Shown piece after piece: positions 15,325-24,096 of a stretch of DNA of 64,000 nucleotides. Position 1 is the stretch's first letter. Every line of letters starts with the position of its first letter. The notes under the pieces were generated by a model. It worked only from the letters and a program-made list of their open reading frames with translations. It had not been told where the DNA came from and made no database searches. The stretch covers positions 2,790,001 through 2,854,000 of the forward strand of contig NZ_CP039424.1 in assembly GCF_005877055.1 (NCBI RefSeq). The letters run 5' to 3'. This DNA comes from Citricoccus sp. SGAir0253 (GTDB taxonomy: Bacteria; Actinomycetota; Actinomycetes; Actinomycetales; Micrococcaceae). The translations under genes were made by a program, and so were the position numbers.

Positions 15325-17931
15325 ATGTCCACCCTCCAGCGCCTGGCCGCGGCCGGCGCCTCCCTCGCACTGCTCTCCGCCGCCGTCGTCCTGCCGCCGG
15401 CCCAGGCCTCCCCCGCCGGTGACGGCATCGTCATCAGCGAGGCGTACACGAACGGCGGGTCGGCCAACGCGGTCTACACGCACAAGTTCGTCGAGCTCCA
15501 CAACCCCACCGACGCGCCGGTCTCCCTGGACGGCTGGTCCCTGCAGTACCGCTCCGCCACCGGCACCTCCGCGCCGACCGGCACCGTCGAACTGACCGGC
15601 ACCATCCCGGCCGGCGGCTACTACCTCATCAAGGGCTCCTCGAACGGCTCGGCCGGACAGCCGCTGCCCACGGCGGACGCGACCATCGGCGCGTCCTTCT
15701 CCGGCACCACCGGCACCCTCGTGCTGTCCAACCAGTCCGCCGCCCTCACCGGGCTGTCCACCGGCTCCGTCACGGCCGGGCAGGACGAGCGCGTGGTGGA
15801 CCTGCTGGGCTACGGCACCTCCAACACCTTCGAGACCGCGGCGGCGCAGTCCCCCGCGGCGAACTCGGACCCGAAGTCCATGAACCGCGCCGCGGACGGG
15901 ACGGACACGGACGACAACGCGGCCGACTTCCGCCTCTCCGGCACGGTGACCCCGATGAACGCCACCACGGAGCCGGGAGGGCCGGGCACCGGCACGGAGC
16001 CGGACCCCACGCCGGAGGACCCCGCGGCCCCCGCCACGATCACCCCCATCGCCGAGGTCCAGGGCACCGGGGACGCCACCGCGCTGGCCGGGCATTCCGT
16101 GACCACGCGCGGCGTGGTCACCGCGGTGTACTCGACCGGCGGCTACCAGGGCTACTACCTGCAGTCCGCGGCCACCGGCGGCGAGGCCACGGACGCGACC
16201 CCCGGTGCCTCGGACGGGATCTTCGTGTACTCGCGGGACACCGTGGGCTCGGTGACGATCGGCGACCACGTCCAGGTCACCGGCACCGCCGGCGAGTACC
16301 ACGGCCTGACCCAGCTGAGCGTGCCGGCCGGCGGCCTGGAGGTCCTGGCCGAGGGCGCCGCCGTCGAGCCCACGGTGCTGGACTTCCCGCTCTCGGAGGC
16401 CGAGAAGGAGGCCCACGAGGGGATGCTGATCGCCCCGGCGGGCGAGTGGACCATCACGGACAACTACGACGTGAACTCCTACGGCTCCCTGGGCATCGTG
16501 CCCGGGGACAGCCCGCTGCTGAACCCCACCACGGTCGCCGAGCCCGGGGACGCCGCGCGGCGCGTCATGGCGGAGAACGCCGAGCGGCTCATCGTGCTGG
16601 ACGACGGCGCGAGCACCAACTTCATGCGCTCCCCCGGCAACCAGGGCACCCTGCCCTACCTGGACCTGGACGACCCGGTGCGCGTGGGCTCCGGCGTGGA
16701 CTTCACCACCCCCGTGGTCCTGGACTACCGCTACGGCGCGTGGAGCTTCCAGCCGCTGACCCACCTCACGGACGCCACGGCCGGGCAGTACCAGCCGGCC
16801 CGGTTCGAGGACACCCGCCCGGCGGAGCAGTCCCCGGCCGAGGTGGGCGGCACGGCCTCCGTCGCCACGTTCAACGTGCTGAACTACTTCACCACCCTCG
16901 GGGACCAGTACCCCGACTGCCGCGCCTACACCGACCGCGAGGGCGACCCGGTGACCACGAACTACTGCGAGCCCCGCGGGGCGTACGAGCAGGAGGACCT
17001 CGAGCGCCAGCAGGCCAAGATCGTCGCGGCGATCAACGGCCTGGACGCCTCCGTGGTGGGCCTCGAGGAGATCGAGAACTCCGCGCGGTTCGGCCAGGAC
17101 CGCGACCACGCCCTGGCCGCGCTGGTGGACGCCCTGAACGCCGACGCCGGCCACGCCCAGTGGGCGTACGCGGCCTCGCCGGCCGAGCGCCCCGCCGCCG
17201 AGGACGAGGACGTCATCCGCAACGCCTTCATCTACCAGCCCGCGCAGGTCCGGCCCGTGGGCGAGTCGGTCATCCTCGACGACCAGGTCGCCTTCGACAA
17301 TGCCCGCGAGCCGCTGGCCCAGGTGTTCCAGGCGGCCGACGGCGGCGCGTCCACCCGGTTCATCGCCATCACCAACCACTTCAAGTCCAAGGGCTCGGGC
17401 TCCGGCGAGGGCAACGCGGACACCGGCGACGGGCAGGGCGCGTCCAACGCGGACCGCGTCCGGCAGGCCGAGGCGCTCGTGGCCTTCGCGGACCGGCTGC
17501 GCCAGGACACCGGCGTGGAGCGCGTGCTGCTGATGGGCGACTTCAACGCCTACGAGCAGGAGGACCCGATCAAGGTCCTCGAGGCCGCCGGCTACGCCTC
17601 CCAGGGGACGCGCACGGGCGAGCACACCTACGCCTTCAACGGCTCCGTGGGCTCGCTGGACGGCGTGTTCGCCAACGCCGCCGCGGCGCGGGACGTGACC
17701 GGCGCGGACGTGTGGGACATCAACGCGGACGAGTCGGTGGCCTTCGAGTACTCGCGCCACAACTACGTGGCCGAGCAGCTCTACGCCCCGGACCAGTGGC
17801 GGTCCTCGGACCACGACCCGCTCAAGGTGGGCCTGGACCTCGCCCCGGCCGCCGCGGCACGCGGGGTGGACAACCCGAACCGCGGCCCCGGCAACGACAG
17901 CGGCCTGCACCTCGGGCAGCCGCGCGGCTGA
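15325..17931 (+). CDS. Secreted multidomain nuclease, NucH/ExeM type
   Basis: 868-aa exported protein from ATG 15325, which has GAAGGG upstream and a clean signal peptide (MSTLQRLAAAGASLALLSAA to PAQAS); the earlier in-frame ATG at 15283 lacks both. Order: lamin-tail domain (ISEAYTNGG, KFVELHNPT, about 35-190), an acidic Pro linker, an OB-fold/YhcR-like nucleic-acid-binding region (GDATALAGHSVTTRGVVTAV, about 245-470), then an endonuclease/exonuclease/phosphatase domain with ATFNVLNYF, GLEEIEN, NHFKSKGSG, LMGDFNAYEQEDP and SSDHDPL. Extracellular DNase for nutrient or eDNA turnover. No sortase motif or C-terminal anchor seen. Confidence 0.9.
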   Translation: MSTLQRLAAAGASLALLSAAVVLPPAQASPAGDGIVISEAYTNGGSANAVYTHKFVELHNPTDAPVSLDGWSLQYRSATGTSAPTGTVELTGTIPAGGYYLIKGSSNGSAGQPLPTADATIGASFSGTTGTLVLSNQSAALTGLSTGSVTAGQDERVVDLLGYGTSNTFETAAAQSPAANSDPKSMNRAADGTDTDDNAADFRLSGTVTPMNATTEPGGPGTGTEPDPTPEDPAAPATITPIAEVQGTGDATALAGHSVTTRGVVTAVYSTGGYQGYYLQSAATGGEATDATPGASDGIFVYSRDTVGSVTIGDHVQVTGTAGEYHGLTQLSVPAGGLEVLAEGAAVEPTVLDFPLSEAEKEAHEGMLIAPAGEWTITDNYDVNSYGSLGIVPGDSPLLNPTTVAEPGDAARRVMAENAERLIVLDDGASTNFMRSPGNQGTLPYLDLDDPVRVGSGVDFTTPVVLDYRYGAWSFQPLTHLTDATAGQYQPARFEDTRPAEQSPAEVGGTASVATFNVLNYFTTLGDQYPDCRAYTDREGDPVTTNYCEPRGAYEQEDLERQQAKIVAAINGLDASVVGLEEIENSARFGQDRDHALAALVDALNADAGHAQWAYAASPAERPAAEDEDVIRNAFIYQPAQVRPVGESVILDDQVAFDNAREPLAQVFQAADGGASTRFIAITNHFKSKGSGSGEGNADTGDGQGASNADRVRQAEALVAFADRLRQDTGVERVLLMGDFNAYEQEDPIKVLEAAGYASQGTRTGEHTYAFNGSVGSLDGVFANAAAARDVTGADVWDINADESVAFEYSRHNYVAEQLYAPDQWRSSDHDPLKVGLDLAPAAAARGVDNPNRGPGNDSGLHLGQPRG

Positions 17932-17958
17932 CGCCACCGCGCGGCGAGCGCATCACGC

Positions 17959-17992
17959 CACGGCCCCCGGGAGTCACCTCCCGGGGGCCGTG
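17959..17992. terminator. Terminator after the secreted nuclease
   Basis: Perfect 15-bp stem (17959-17973 with 17978-17992), TCAC loop, followed by CCGTTTCG; lies between convergent genes. Confidence 0.85.
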
Positions 17993-18036
17993 CCGTTTCG
18001 CGGGCCGTGGCGGGGACGGCGGGAGCCGCCCGAGCC

Positions 18037-20019
18037 TCAGGAGGTGACGATCCCCCAGGCCGCCCGCGCGGCGGCGTCCGCGTCACCCAGGGTGCGGGCC
18101 CGGCCGTCGGGATCCTCGCCGGCCTCGGCCGCGATGGCGGTGCCCCACTGCACCGAGGCCAGCTGCAGGCCGAGGACGAACACGGAGCCGTGCACCGTGC
18201 CGTCCGCCGCGCGCAGCCGGTACGGGCGCTCGGTGACGTCGAAGCCGCGGCCCGGCAGCAGCTCGCCGTCCTCGTCCTCCACGGTGTACGGGACCGCGGT
18301 GCCGGCGGCGAGCATCGAGGACACCAGCGGGGAGGCGGACTGCTGCACGCGGTTGGCGGGCATCATCGCCTCCACGAGCCACGTCCCGCTCTGCACGTCC
18401 TGGGCCTCCTCCCCGCCGCCCACCTGCGGGCTGGACACGGTGAACCGGGCCCGGCCGGCGTCGGGCTCGAACTGGGGGTCCGGGCCCACGAACCGGACCA
18501 GGCCCGCCCGGGCCAGCGCCAGCAGCTGCTCCACGCGCAGCAGCGGCGGACCGGAGGCCAGGCCCTCCACGAGGGACTCGAACCAGCCGGAGACGTCCCG
18601 GCGGCGCGAGGCGTCCGTGATCCGCCGCTCGGCGACGAGCCGCTTGACCAGCAGCCGGGCGGCGTGCAGGGTGCCGATCGCCACCATGAGCGGGGAGTCC
18701 TCGCCGGCGGCGGCCTCCGCGCACACGCCCTCGAGGAAGCCGGCGACCTCCCGCTGGTACTCCTCGCCCGAGTCGTAGACGCGGCGCTCGAAGGGCCGGC
18801 CCAGGGCGCGGATGTCCAGGAACGGCATGCCCGGCTGGTACTCGGCCAGCAGCTCCTGCGCGTGGCGGGCGGTCACGGGCTCGCCCCGGCCGGCGGCCTC
18901 GAACTGCCCCACGAGGGCCGCGAGGAACTCGCCCGCCCGCTCGGCCCCACCGAGCACCTTCGGCCGGGTCCGCACGAGCGTGAAGTAGTAGGCGCGCACC
19001 ACGTCCCGGTGGACCAGCGGCCACAGGTGCACGGCGAAGTCCAGCACGCCGTGCTCGGCCTGCAGCCGCTCCACGGCCTCCCGGGTCAGGTACTTCAGGG
19101 ACACCGCGTGGGGCACGAAGGCGTCCAGCTCGGCCTTGGGCAGGTAGCAGGTCCCCCGCCGGGAGGCCGGGTGCAGCACCGGCTCCCGCCCGGAGGGCAC
19201 GTAGCGCAGCGTCCGCCCGGGCCCCTCGCCCGTCGGCTCGAACGTCCCGCCCCGGCCCAGGGTCAGCTGCGCCATCGCGTCGAAGAAGTTCAGCCCCATG
19301 CCCCGCACGAGCACGTCCTCGCCGGCGGGCAGGGTGTCCCAGTCGAGCTCGGCCGGCAGGTGGGGGCCGCGGTAGTGCAGGCCGAGCTCCGTGGCCGCGG
19401 CGGACAGCAGCTGCTGCTCGCGGGTCGGCCGGGCCGGCACGTGGCCGAGGCCGAGCACCACGGCGTCGGCCACGAGGGTGGCCCCGTCGTCGAGGGTGAG
19501 CGTGGCCCCGCCCGCGGGGCCGGGGATCAGGCCCACCACCTCGGCGGGCACCCAGGACACGGTCCCGACGGCGTCGTGCGCCTCGAGCGCGGCCGTCACC
19601 TCCCCGTACAGGTCCTCCAGGTAGAGGCCGTAGACGGCGCGCGGCGGGTAGTCGGAGCGGTCCAGGTCCCCGGCCCGGTCCGGGTTCGCCATGCGCCACT
19701 GGTCGAAGGTCAGCCCCACGGAGGACGGGCGCAGGCCCGGGGTGCCGGCGGCGGCCGCCGTCGGGAAGAAGGAGGGGGTGTTCATCAGGAACTGGGGTGA
19801 CTGGTCGGTGCGCCACACGCGCCCGGGGCCGGGACGCTGCGGGTCCAGCACGACGACGTCCACCGGCCGGCCGCCGGGAGCGGGCCCCGGCTGCCCGGAG
19901 CGGCACTCCGCCGCCTCCTCGACCACGGCCAGGAGCCGTTCCAGGAAGGAGGTCCCGCGCGGGCCGGCTCCCACGACCGCGATGGTGGCCCGGTCCGGGG
20001 TGGCGGGGGACGGCGGCAT
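18037..20019 (-). CDS. FAD/NAD(P)-binding protein (unknown oxidoreductase)
   Basis: 660-aa flavoprotein-like protein of the FAD-NAD(P)-binding family seen in many actinobacteria. Rossmann nucleotide-binding motif VVGAGPRGTSFLERLL (about 15-30), FLMNTPSFFPTA, the second glycine motif VLGLGHVPARPT (about 215), and RGMGLNFFDAM, which resembles the NADPH-binding GxGxxx turn. The C-terminal half is long and unassigned. Substrate unknown; similar proteins are often annotated as adenylate cyclase or hydroxyacylglutathione hydrolase without evidence. GAGAGGA 6 nt before ATG 20019 supports the start. Stands alone, divergent from the peptidase gene. Confidence 0.75.
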   Translation of the reverse strand: MPPSPATPDRATIAVVGAGPRGTSFLERLLAVVEEAAECRSGQPGPAPGGRPVDVVVLDPQRPGPGRVWRTDQSPQFLMNTPSFFPTAAAAGTPGLRPSSVGLTFDQWRMANPDRAGDLDRSDYPPRAVYGLYLEDLYGEVTAALEAHDAVGTVSWVPAEVVGLIPGPAGGATLTLDDGATLVADAVVLGLGHVPARPTREQQLLSAAATELGLHYRGPHLPAELDWDTLPAGEDVLVRGMGLNFFDAMAQLTLGRGGTFEPTGEGPGRTLRYVPSGREPVLHPASRRGTCYLPKAELDAFVPHAVSLKYLTREAVERLQAEHGVLDFAVHLWPLVHRDVVRAYYFTLVRTRPKVLGGAERAGEFLAALVGQFEAAGRGEPVTARHAQELLAEYQPGMPFLDIRALGRPFERRVYDSGEEYQREVAGFLEGVCAEAAAGEDSPLMVAIGTLHAARLLVKRLVAERRITDASRRRDVSGWFESLVEGLASGPPLLRVEQLLALARAGLVRFVGPDPQFEPDAGRARFTVSSPQVGGGEEAQDVQSGTWLVEAMMPANRVQQSASPLVSSMLAAGTAVPYTVEDEDGELLPGRGFDVTERPYRLRAADGTVHGSVFVLGLQLASVQWGTAIAAEAGEDPDGRARTLGDADAAARAAWGIVTS

Positions 20020-20071
20020 GGGGATCCTCTCGGGGCGGGGTCGGGGTGGCTCCAGACTAAGCGGTGTCCGC

Positions 20072-20106
20072 GCGCGGGCGAGTGCCGCGAGCGCGGGCGA
20101 GTGCCG
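20072..20106 (+). repeat. 16-bp direct repeat pair in an intergenic region
   Basis: GCGCGGGCGAGTGCCG occurs at 20072-20087 and again at 20091-20106 (19-bp period), between two divergent genes. Role unknown; could be slippage or a regulator site. Confidence 0.5.
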
Positions 20107-20162
20107 GGGAACGGGGACGGGGTGCCCCGGCGCCGCGGGGCGGAACGTGGTCTGATGGGAGG

Positions 20163-22538
20163 ATGCCGACCACTCCCCCCGTGACCGCCGCCGACGACGA
20201 GTTCCTCTGGCTCGAGGAGGTGCACGGCGAGCGCCCGCTGGACTGGGTCCGCGAGCAGAACGCCCGCACGGAGGCCCGGCTGGACTCCCCCGCCCTGAGG
20301 GACCTGCAGGAGCGGATCACCGCCGTGCTGGACGCCCCGGACCGCATCCCGCACGTCACCAAGCGCGGCGACTGGTACTACAACTTCTGGCGGGACGCCG
20401 AGCACCCGCGCGGGCTGTGGCGACGCACGCGGTGGGAGCCCTACCTGGCCGGCGCCCCGGACTGGCAGGTCCTGCTGGACGTGGACGCGCTCGCCGCGGC
20501 CGAGGACACGCCGTGGGTGTTCTCCGGCGCGCGCCTGCTGCGCCCGGACTGGGACCGCGCCCTGGTGCGGCTGTCCCCGGACGGGGGCGATGCCGTGGCC
20601 GTGCGAGAGTTCGACGTCGAGGCCCGCCGGTTCGTCCCGCCGGCCGGAGCCGACGACGGCGGCGACCCGGACCGCGAGCGCCCGGTCCCGGATCCCGCCG
20701 GGCCGGGATCGGTCGCGCCCGGTCCGGACTCCCGGGACGCCCCCGGCTTCGTCCTGCCGGTGGCCAAGACGCACGTGTCCTGGATCGACCGGGACCACGT
20801 GCTGGTCGGCACCGTGACGGACCCGGATCCCGACGGCGGCGACGCCACTCGGTCCTCCTACGCCGCCACCCTGCGGGTGCTCACCCGCGGCCAGACCCCG
20901 GCCGAGGCCGAGACGGTGTTCGCGGTGGACCACGAGCACGTGGCCGCGTTCGGCGGCCACGACGCGACGCCGGGCTGGGAGCGCACCGTGGCCGTGGACG
21001 CCGTGGACTTCTACCGCTCCACCACGTGGCTGCGGGAGCCGGGGGCGGACGGCCCGCGGCCGGGCTGGCGCCTCGTGGACGCCCCGGAGGACGCCGAGGT
21101 GGACGTCCACCGGCAGTGGCTCACGCTGTTCCTGAAGTCCGCGTGGGACCGCCGGCAGGCGGACGGGACCACGGTGCACCACCCCGCCGGCTCCCTGCTC
21201 GTGTGCACGGTGGCCGGCTACCTGGACGGCACCGAGGACCCGCGGCCCGCGTTCGTGCCGGATCCCGAGGCGGTCCTGTCCTCGTGGACGTGGACGCGCT
21301 CGCACCTGGTGCTCACCGTGCTGCGCCACGTGGCCTCCTCCGTCCTCGTGCTGGCGCAGGAGCACCTCGGCCGGGACGGTGCCGCCGCGCGCGCCCGCCC
21401 GCTCGTGCTGGAGACCCCGAACCCGGCCGACCCGTTCCTGACCCTGTCCGTGGGCGCGGTGGACGACGAGGACCCGGAGTGCGGGGACGACCTGTGGATC
21501 ACGGCCACCGGCGCACTCACCCCGCCCACGCTGCTGCGGGCCGCCCTGCCCGGCCCCGCGCCCAACGGGACCGGCACCGGGACGGGGGCGGCCGGCGTCG
21601 TGCCGGAGCTGGTGACGGTGCGGACCGCGCCGCACCGCTTCGACGCCTCCCGGCTCGCCGTCCGGCAGTTCTTCGCCACCTCGGCGGACGGCACGCGCGT
21701 GCCCTACTTCCAGGTGGGCCCGGCGGAGCTCGAGCACGACGGGCGCAACCCGGTGCTGCTGGACGGCTACGGCGGCTTCCTCGCCTCGAAGCTGCCCGCC
21801 TACTCGGGCGTCTACGGCCTGGGCTGGCTGTCCCGCACGGACGCGGCCGGCCGGCGCGGCATCCACGTCATCGCCAACATCCGCGGGGGCGGGGAGTACG
21901 GCCCGGACTGGCATCGGGCGGCGCTGCGCGAGGACCGGCACCGCGCCTACGAGGACTTCGCCGCCGTCGCCCGGGACCTCGTGGCGCGCGGCGTGACCGA
22001 CCGCGCCCACCTCGCCGCCACCGGCCGCTCCAACGGCGGGCTGCTCATGGGTGTCATGGCCACGCGGTACGCGGACCTGTTCGGGGCGATCAGCTGCGGG
22101 GTGCCCCTGCTGGACATGCGCCGGTACACGGTGCTCTCCGCGGGCCACAGCTGGATCGCCGAGTACGGCGATCCCGAGGACGCGGAGCAGTGGGAGTCCC
22201 TGCGCACCTTCTCCCCCTACCACCTGTTGCTCGACGAGCCCGTGGACGGGGCGGCCGCGGGGCGCGACGGCGCCGGGCCGGGGAGCGGCCACCCGGACCT
22301 GCTGGTGTGGACGGCCACCTCGGACGACCGCGTCGGCCCCGTCCAGGCCCGCAAGATGGCCGCCCGGATGCAGCGCCTGGGCGTGCCCAACGTCTGGTTC
22401 CACGAGGACCTCGAGGGCGGGCACGCGGGCGCGAGCGACAACCGCCAGGCGGCCGCCCTGCACGCCCGGTCCCTCGAGTTCCTGTGGCAGTCGGTGGCGG
22501 AGGGGAACGGCGAGCGCGGGGGAGCCGACGCGCTTTGA
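20163..22538 (+). CDS. Prolyl oligopeptidase family serine peptidase
   Basis: 791-aa cytosolic S9-type peptidase. N-terminal FLWLEEVHGERPLDWVREQNART and YYNFWRDAEHPRGLWRRT, a beta-propeller region to about 510, then the alpha/beta-hydrolase domain with LLDGYGGF, NIRGGGEYGPDWH, nucleophile GRSNGGLLMG (Ser about 623), Asp in WTATSDDRVGP (about 720) and His in EGGHAGAS (about 754). Closest in style to prolyl endopeptidase/oligopeptidase B; propeller has an unusual acidic/Pro insertion near 165-195. GGGAGG touches the ATG, too close for a ribosome-binding site, so a leaderless start (TCTGAT 6 nt upstream) is possible. Its stop codon lies inside the -35 of the next tRNA promoter. Confidence 0.88.
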   Translation: MPTTPPVTAADDEFLWLEEVHGERPLDWVREQNARTEARLDSPALRDLQERITAVLDAPDRIPHVTKRGDWYYNFWRDAEHPRGLWRRTRWEPYLAGAPDWQVLLDVDALAAAEDTPWVFSGARLLRPDWDRALVRLSPDGGDAVAVREFDVEARRFVPPAGADDGGDPDRERPVPDPAGPGSVAPGPDSRDAPGFVLPVAKTHVSWIDRDHVLVGTVTDPDPDGGDATRSSYAATLRVLTRGQTPAEAETVFAVDHEHVAAFGGHDATPGWERTVAVDAVDFYRSTTWLREPGADGPRPGWRLVDAPEDAEVDVHRQWLTLFLKSAWDRRQADGTTVHHPAGSLLVCTVAGYLDGTEDPRPAFVPDPEAVLSSWTWTRSHLVLTVLRHVASSVLVLAQEHLGRDGAAARARPLVLETPNPADPFLTLSVGAVDDEDPECGDDLWITATGALTPPTLLRAALPGPAPNGTGTGTGAAGVVPELVTVRTAPHRFDASRLAVRQFFATSADGTRVPYFQVGPAELEHDGRNPVLLDGYGGFLASKLPAYSGVYGLGWLSRTDAAGRRGIHVIANIRGGGEYGPDWHRAALREDRHRAYEDFAAVARDLVARGVTDRAHLAATGRSNGGLLMGVMATRYADLFGAISCGVPLLDMRRYTVLSAGHSWIAEYGDPEDAEQWESLRTFSPYHLLLDEPVDGAAAGRDGAGPGSGHPDLLVWTATSDDRVGPVQARKMAARMQRLGVPNVWFHEDLEGGHAGASDNRQAAALHARSLEFLWQSVAEGNGERGGADAL

Positions 22539-22564
22539 TCTACACGGGCCCGGGCGGCTACCAT
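22535..22564 (+). promoter_or_regulatory. Promoter of tRNA-Ser (GCT)
   Basis: TTGATC (22535-22540), an 18-bp spacer and TACCAT (22559-22564). The -35 contains the TGA stop of the preceding peptidase gene. Confidence 0.6.
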
Positions 22565-22597
22565 GTCAGGGTTACCGCCCGCGAGGACGGTGACGGA

Positions 22598-22689
22598 GGA
22601 GACGTGCCAGAGCGGCCGAATGGACTTCACTGCTAATGAAGGGCCCGGCGAAAGTTGGGCCGGGGGTTCAAATCCCCCCGTCTCCGCCA
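22598..22689 (+). tRNA. tRNA-Ser (GCT)
   Basis: Class II tRNA. Acceptor GGAGACG/CGTCTCC, anticodon stem CTTCA/TGAAG with loop CTGCTAA, anticodon GCT at 22632-22634 (reads AGC/AGU). Long variable arm with GGCCC/GGGCC, T arm GGGGG-TTCAAAT-CCCCC. Discriminator G followed by encoded CCA (22687-22689). Confidence 0.95.
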
Positions 22690-22693
22690 CCGG

Positions 22694-22726
22694 GAAGGCC
22701 CGGGACCCATGCGGTCCCGGGCCTTC
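22694..22726 (+). terminator. Terminator of tRNA-Ser (GCT)
   Basis: Perfect 14-bp stem GAAGGCCCGGGACC / GGTCCCGGGCCTTC, starting 4 bp after the CCA end. Confidence 0.85.
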
Positions 22727-23061
22727 TCCGTGTCCGGCGGCCCTCCCGCCGGTCTTCCCGCGGTCCTTCGCCTTCCGTGTGGGCCCTCGCTCGCCGGGCG
22801 TGTGCGCCCTCATCCGCGGCCGATCCGCCCCTGACTGGGTGGAACCTGAATGCCGCCTGTGCCTTGGCGCAGAGCCCCTTTCGCACCGGCCCGAGGATCA
22901 CTAGGGTCGGGAGAACGACATCAGGTCGGGTCATCGCCCAGAACGGATACCCGGGCGGCCCCGGCCGATGCACGGCCCCCCGGCGGCGACCGTCGCCGGG
23001 AACCGCGTCTCCACAGGCGTGTGACCGCACGCCGGACACCATTGAGTTAGGAGAGCACGCC
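22727..23061. other. Intergenic region upstream of the PRC-barrel/DUF2382 gene
   Basis: No gene seen in 335 bp. It should hold the promoter of the downstream gene. A TAGGGT hexamer at about 22903-22908 is the only -10-like site that stands out; GGAAC with a TTG 18 bp later near 22840 is reminiscent of a stress-sigma promoter but too weak to call. A good Shine-Dalgarno (TTAGGAGAG) is at about 23047-23055. Confidence 0.3.
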
Positions 23062-23979
23062 ATGCAGGACTTCACCACTGTCGAGAACCTCCAGAACGCC
23101 ACGGTCTACGGCAATGACGGCGAGAAGATCGGATCGGTCGGGCAGGTCTACCTCGACGACCAGACCGACCGTCCCACGTTCGTCACCGTCCGCACGGGCC
23201 TGTTCGGCATGAACGAGACCTTCATCCCGGTCTCCGAGGCCACGCAGACCGCCGACGGGCTGACCGTCCCCTTCGACAAGGCCTTCGTCAAGGACGCGCC
23301 GAACATCGACGCGGACGGGTCCCTGACGCCCGAGGAGGAGCGCCGGATCTACGAGTACTACCGGATGGACTATGGCCACACCACCGGCTACGACGGCACC
23401 GCCGCGGACTACACGGGCCCGACCGGCACCGACTCCGGCCTGCGGGACACGGACCGCGACGCCGGCCTGGCCGCCTCCAGCGGCACCGCCGCCAGCGGGG
23501 TCTCGGGCCTGGGCGTCCAGCGCGGCGCCGACGACCGCACCGCGGCCGACCTGGACCGGGACGTCGCCGACCGCGACACCGTGGGCCGGGACGTCGACAC
23601 CGACCGGGAGACGGTCGTGGCCCGCAACGAGGAACTCAACGTCGGCACCGAGGTCCGGGAGTCCGGACGGGTGCGCCTGCGCAAGCACACCTACACGGAC
23701 ACCGAGACCGTCGAGGTCCCGGTGACCCGGGAGGACGTGGTCGTGGAGCGGGAGACGATCGACCCGAACTCCCCCGAGGCGCAGCGCAGCACCGGCGACG
23801 AGGAGGTCGTGGTGACCACCCACGAGGAGGTCCCGGTGGTGGACAAGACCGCCACCGCCGAGAAGGTCACCGTGGACAAGACGCGCGTGCAGGACACCGA
23901 GCGCGTCTCGGGCACCGTGCAGCACGAGGACATCGAGGTGGAGGGCGACGGGGACACCGGCACCGGCCGGCGCGTCTGA
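23062..23979 (+). CDS. PRC-barrel / DUF2382 domain protein
   Basis: 305-aa soluble protein. Residues 1-110 form a PRC-barrel-like domain (LQNATVYGNDGEKIGSVGQVYLDD, RPTFVTVRTGLFGMNETFIPV); a Gly/Ala/Asp-rich linker follows (about 110-190); residues 190-290 are DUF2382, with ELNVGTEVRESGRVRLRKHT, VPVTREDVVVERE and EEVPVVDKTATAEKV. The combination is common in desiccation- and radiation-tolerant actinobacteria and deinococci and is assumed to be stress related; function is unproven. ATG 23062 has AGGAG upstream. Encoded alone, with its own terminator. Confidence 0.88.
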   Translation: MQDFTTVENLQNATVYGNDGEKIGSVGQVYLDDQTDRPTFVTVRTGLFGMNETFIPVSEATQTADGLTVPFDKAFVKDAPNIDADGSLTPEEERRIYEYYRMDYGHTTGYDGTAADYTGPTGTDSGLRDTDRDAGLAASSGTAASGVSGLGVQRGADDRTAADLDRDVADRDTVGRDVDTDRETVVARNEELNVGTEVRESGRVRLRKHTYTDTETVEVPVTREDVVVERETIDPNSPEAQRSTGDEEVVVTTHEEVPVVDKTATAEKVTVDKTRVQDTERVSGTVQHEDIEVEGDGDTGTGRRV

Positions 23980-24000
23980 CGCCTCTCACCACGGGCGAGA

Positions 24001-24023
24001 CCCGGCACCCCGTGGGTGCCGGG
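24001..24023. terminator. Terminator between DUF2382 gene and the convergent unknown gene
   Basis: Perfect 10-bp stem CCCGGCACCC / GGGTGCCGGG with a CGT loop. Confidence 0.75.
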
Positions 24024-24096
24024 CCTCCTCCGTGTCCGGGCCCCGGCGTGGGGGGGCCTTGCGGGGTCTCGCGAGGGTCGGGGGATCCCGCCCGGG

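Noticed and set aside
15265-17937. 890-codon open frame on the minus strand opposite the secreted nuclease, and similar long frames opposite lhr (58746-63500), the PHB esterase (55451-58807) and the FAD protein (18007-19800)
   Set aside because: They are GC-bias shadows: low-complexity Arg/Gly/Ala/Val-rich or His-rich translations without domains, opposite genes with clear family motifs.
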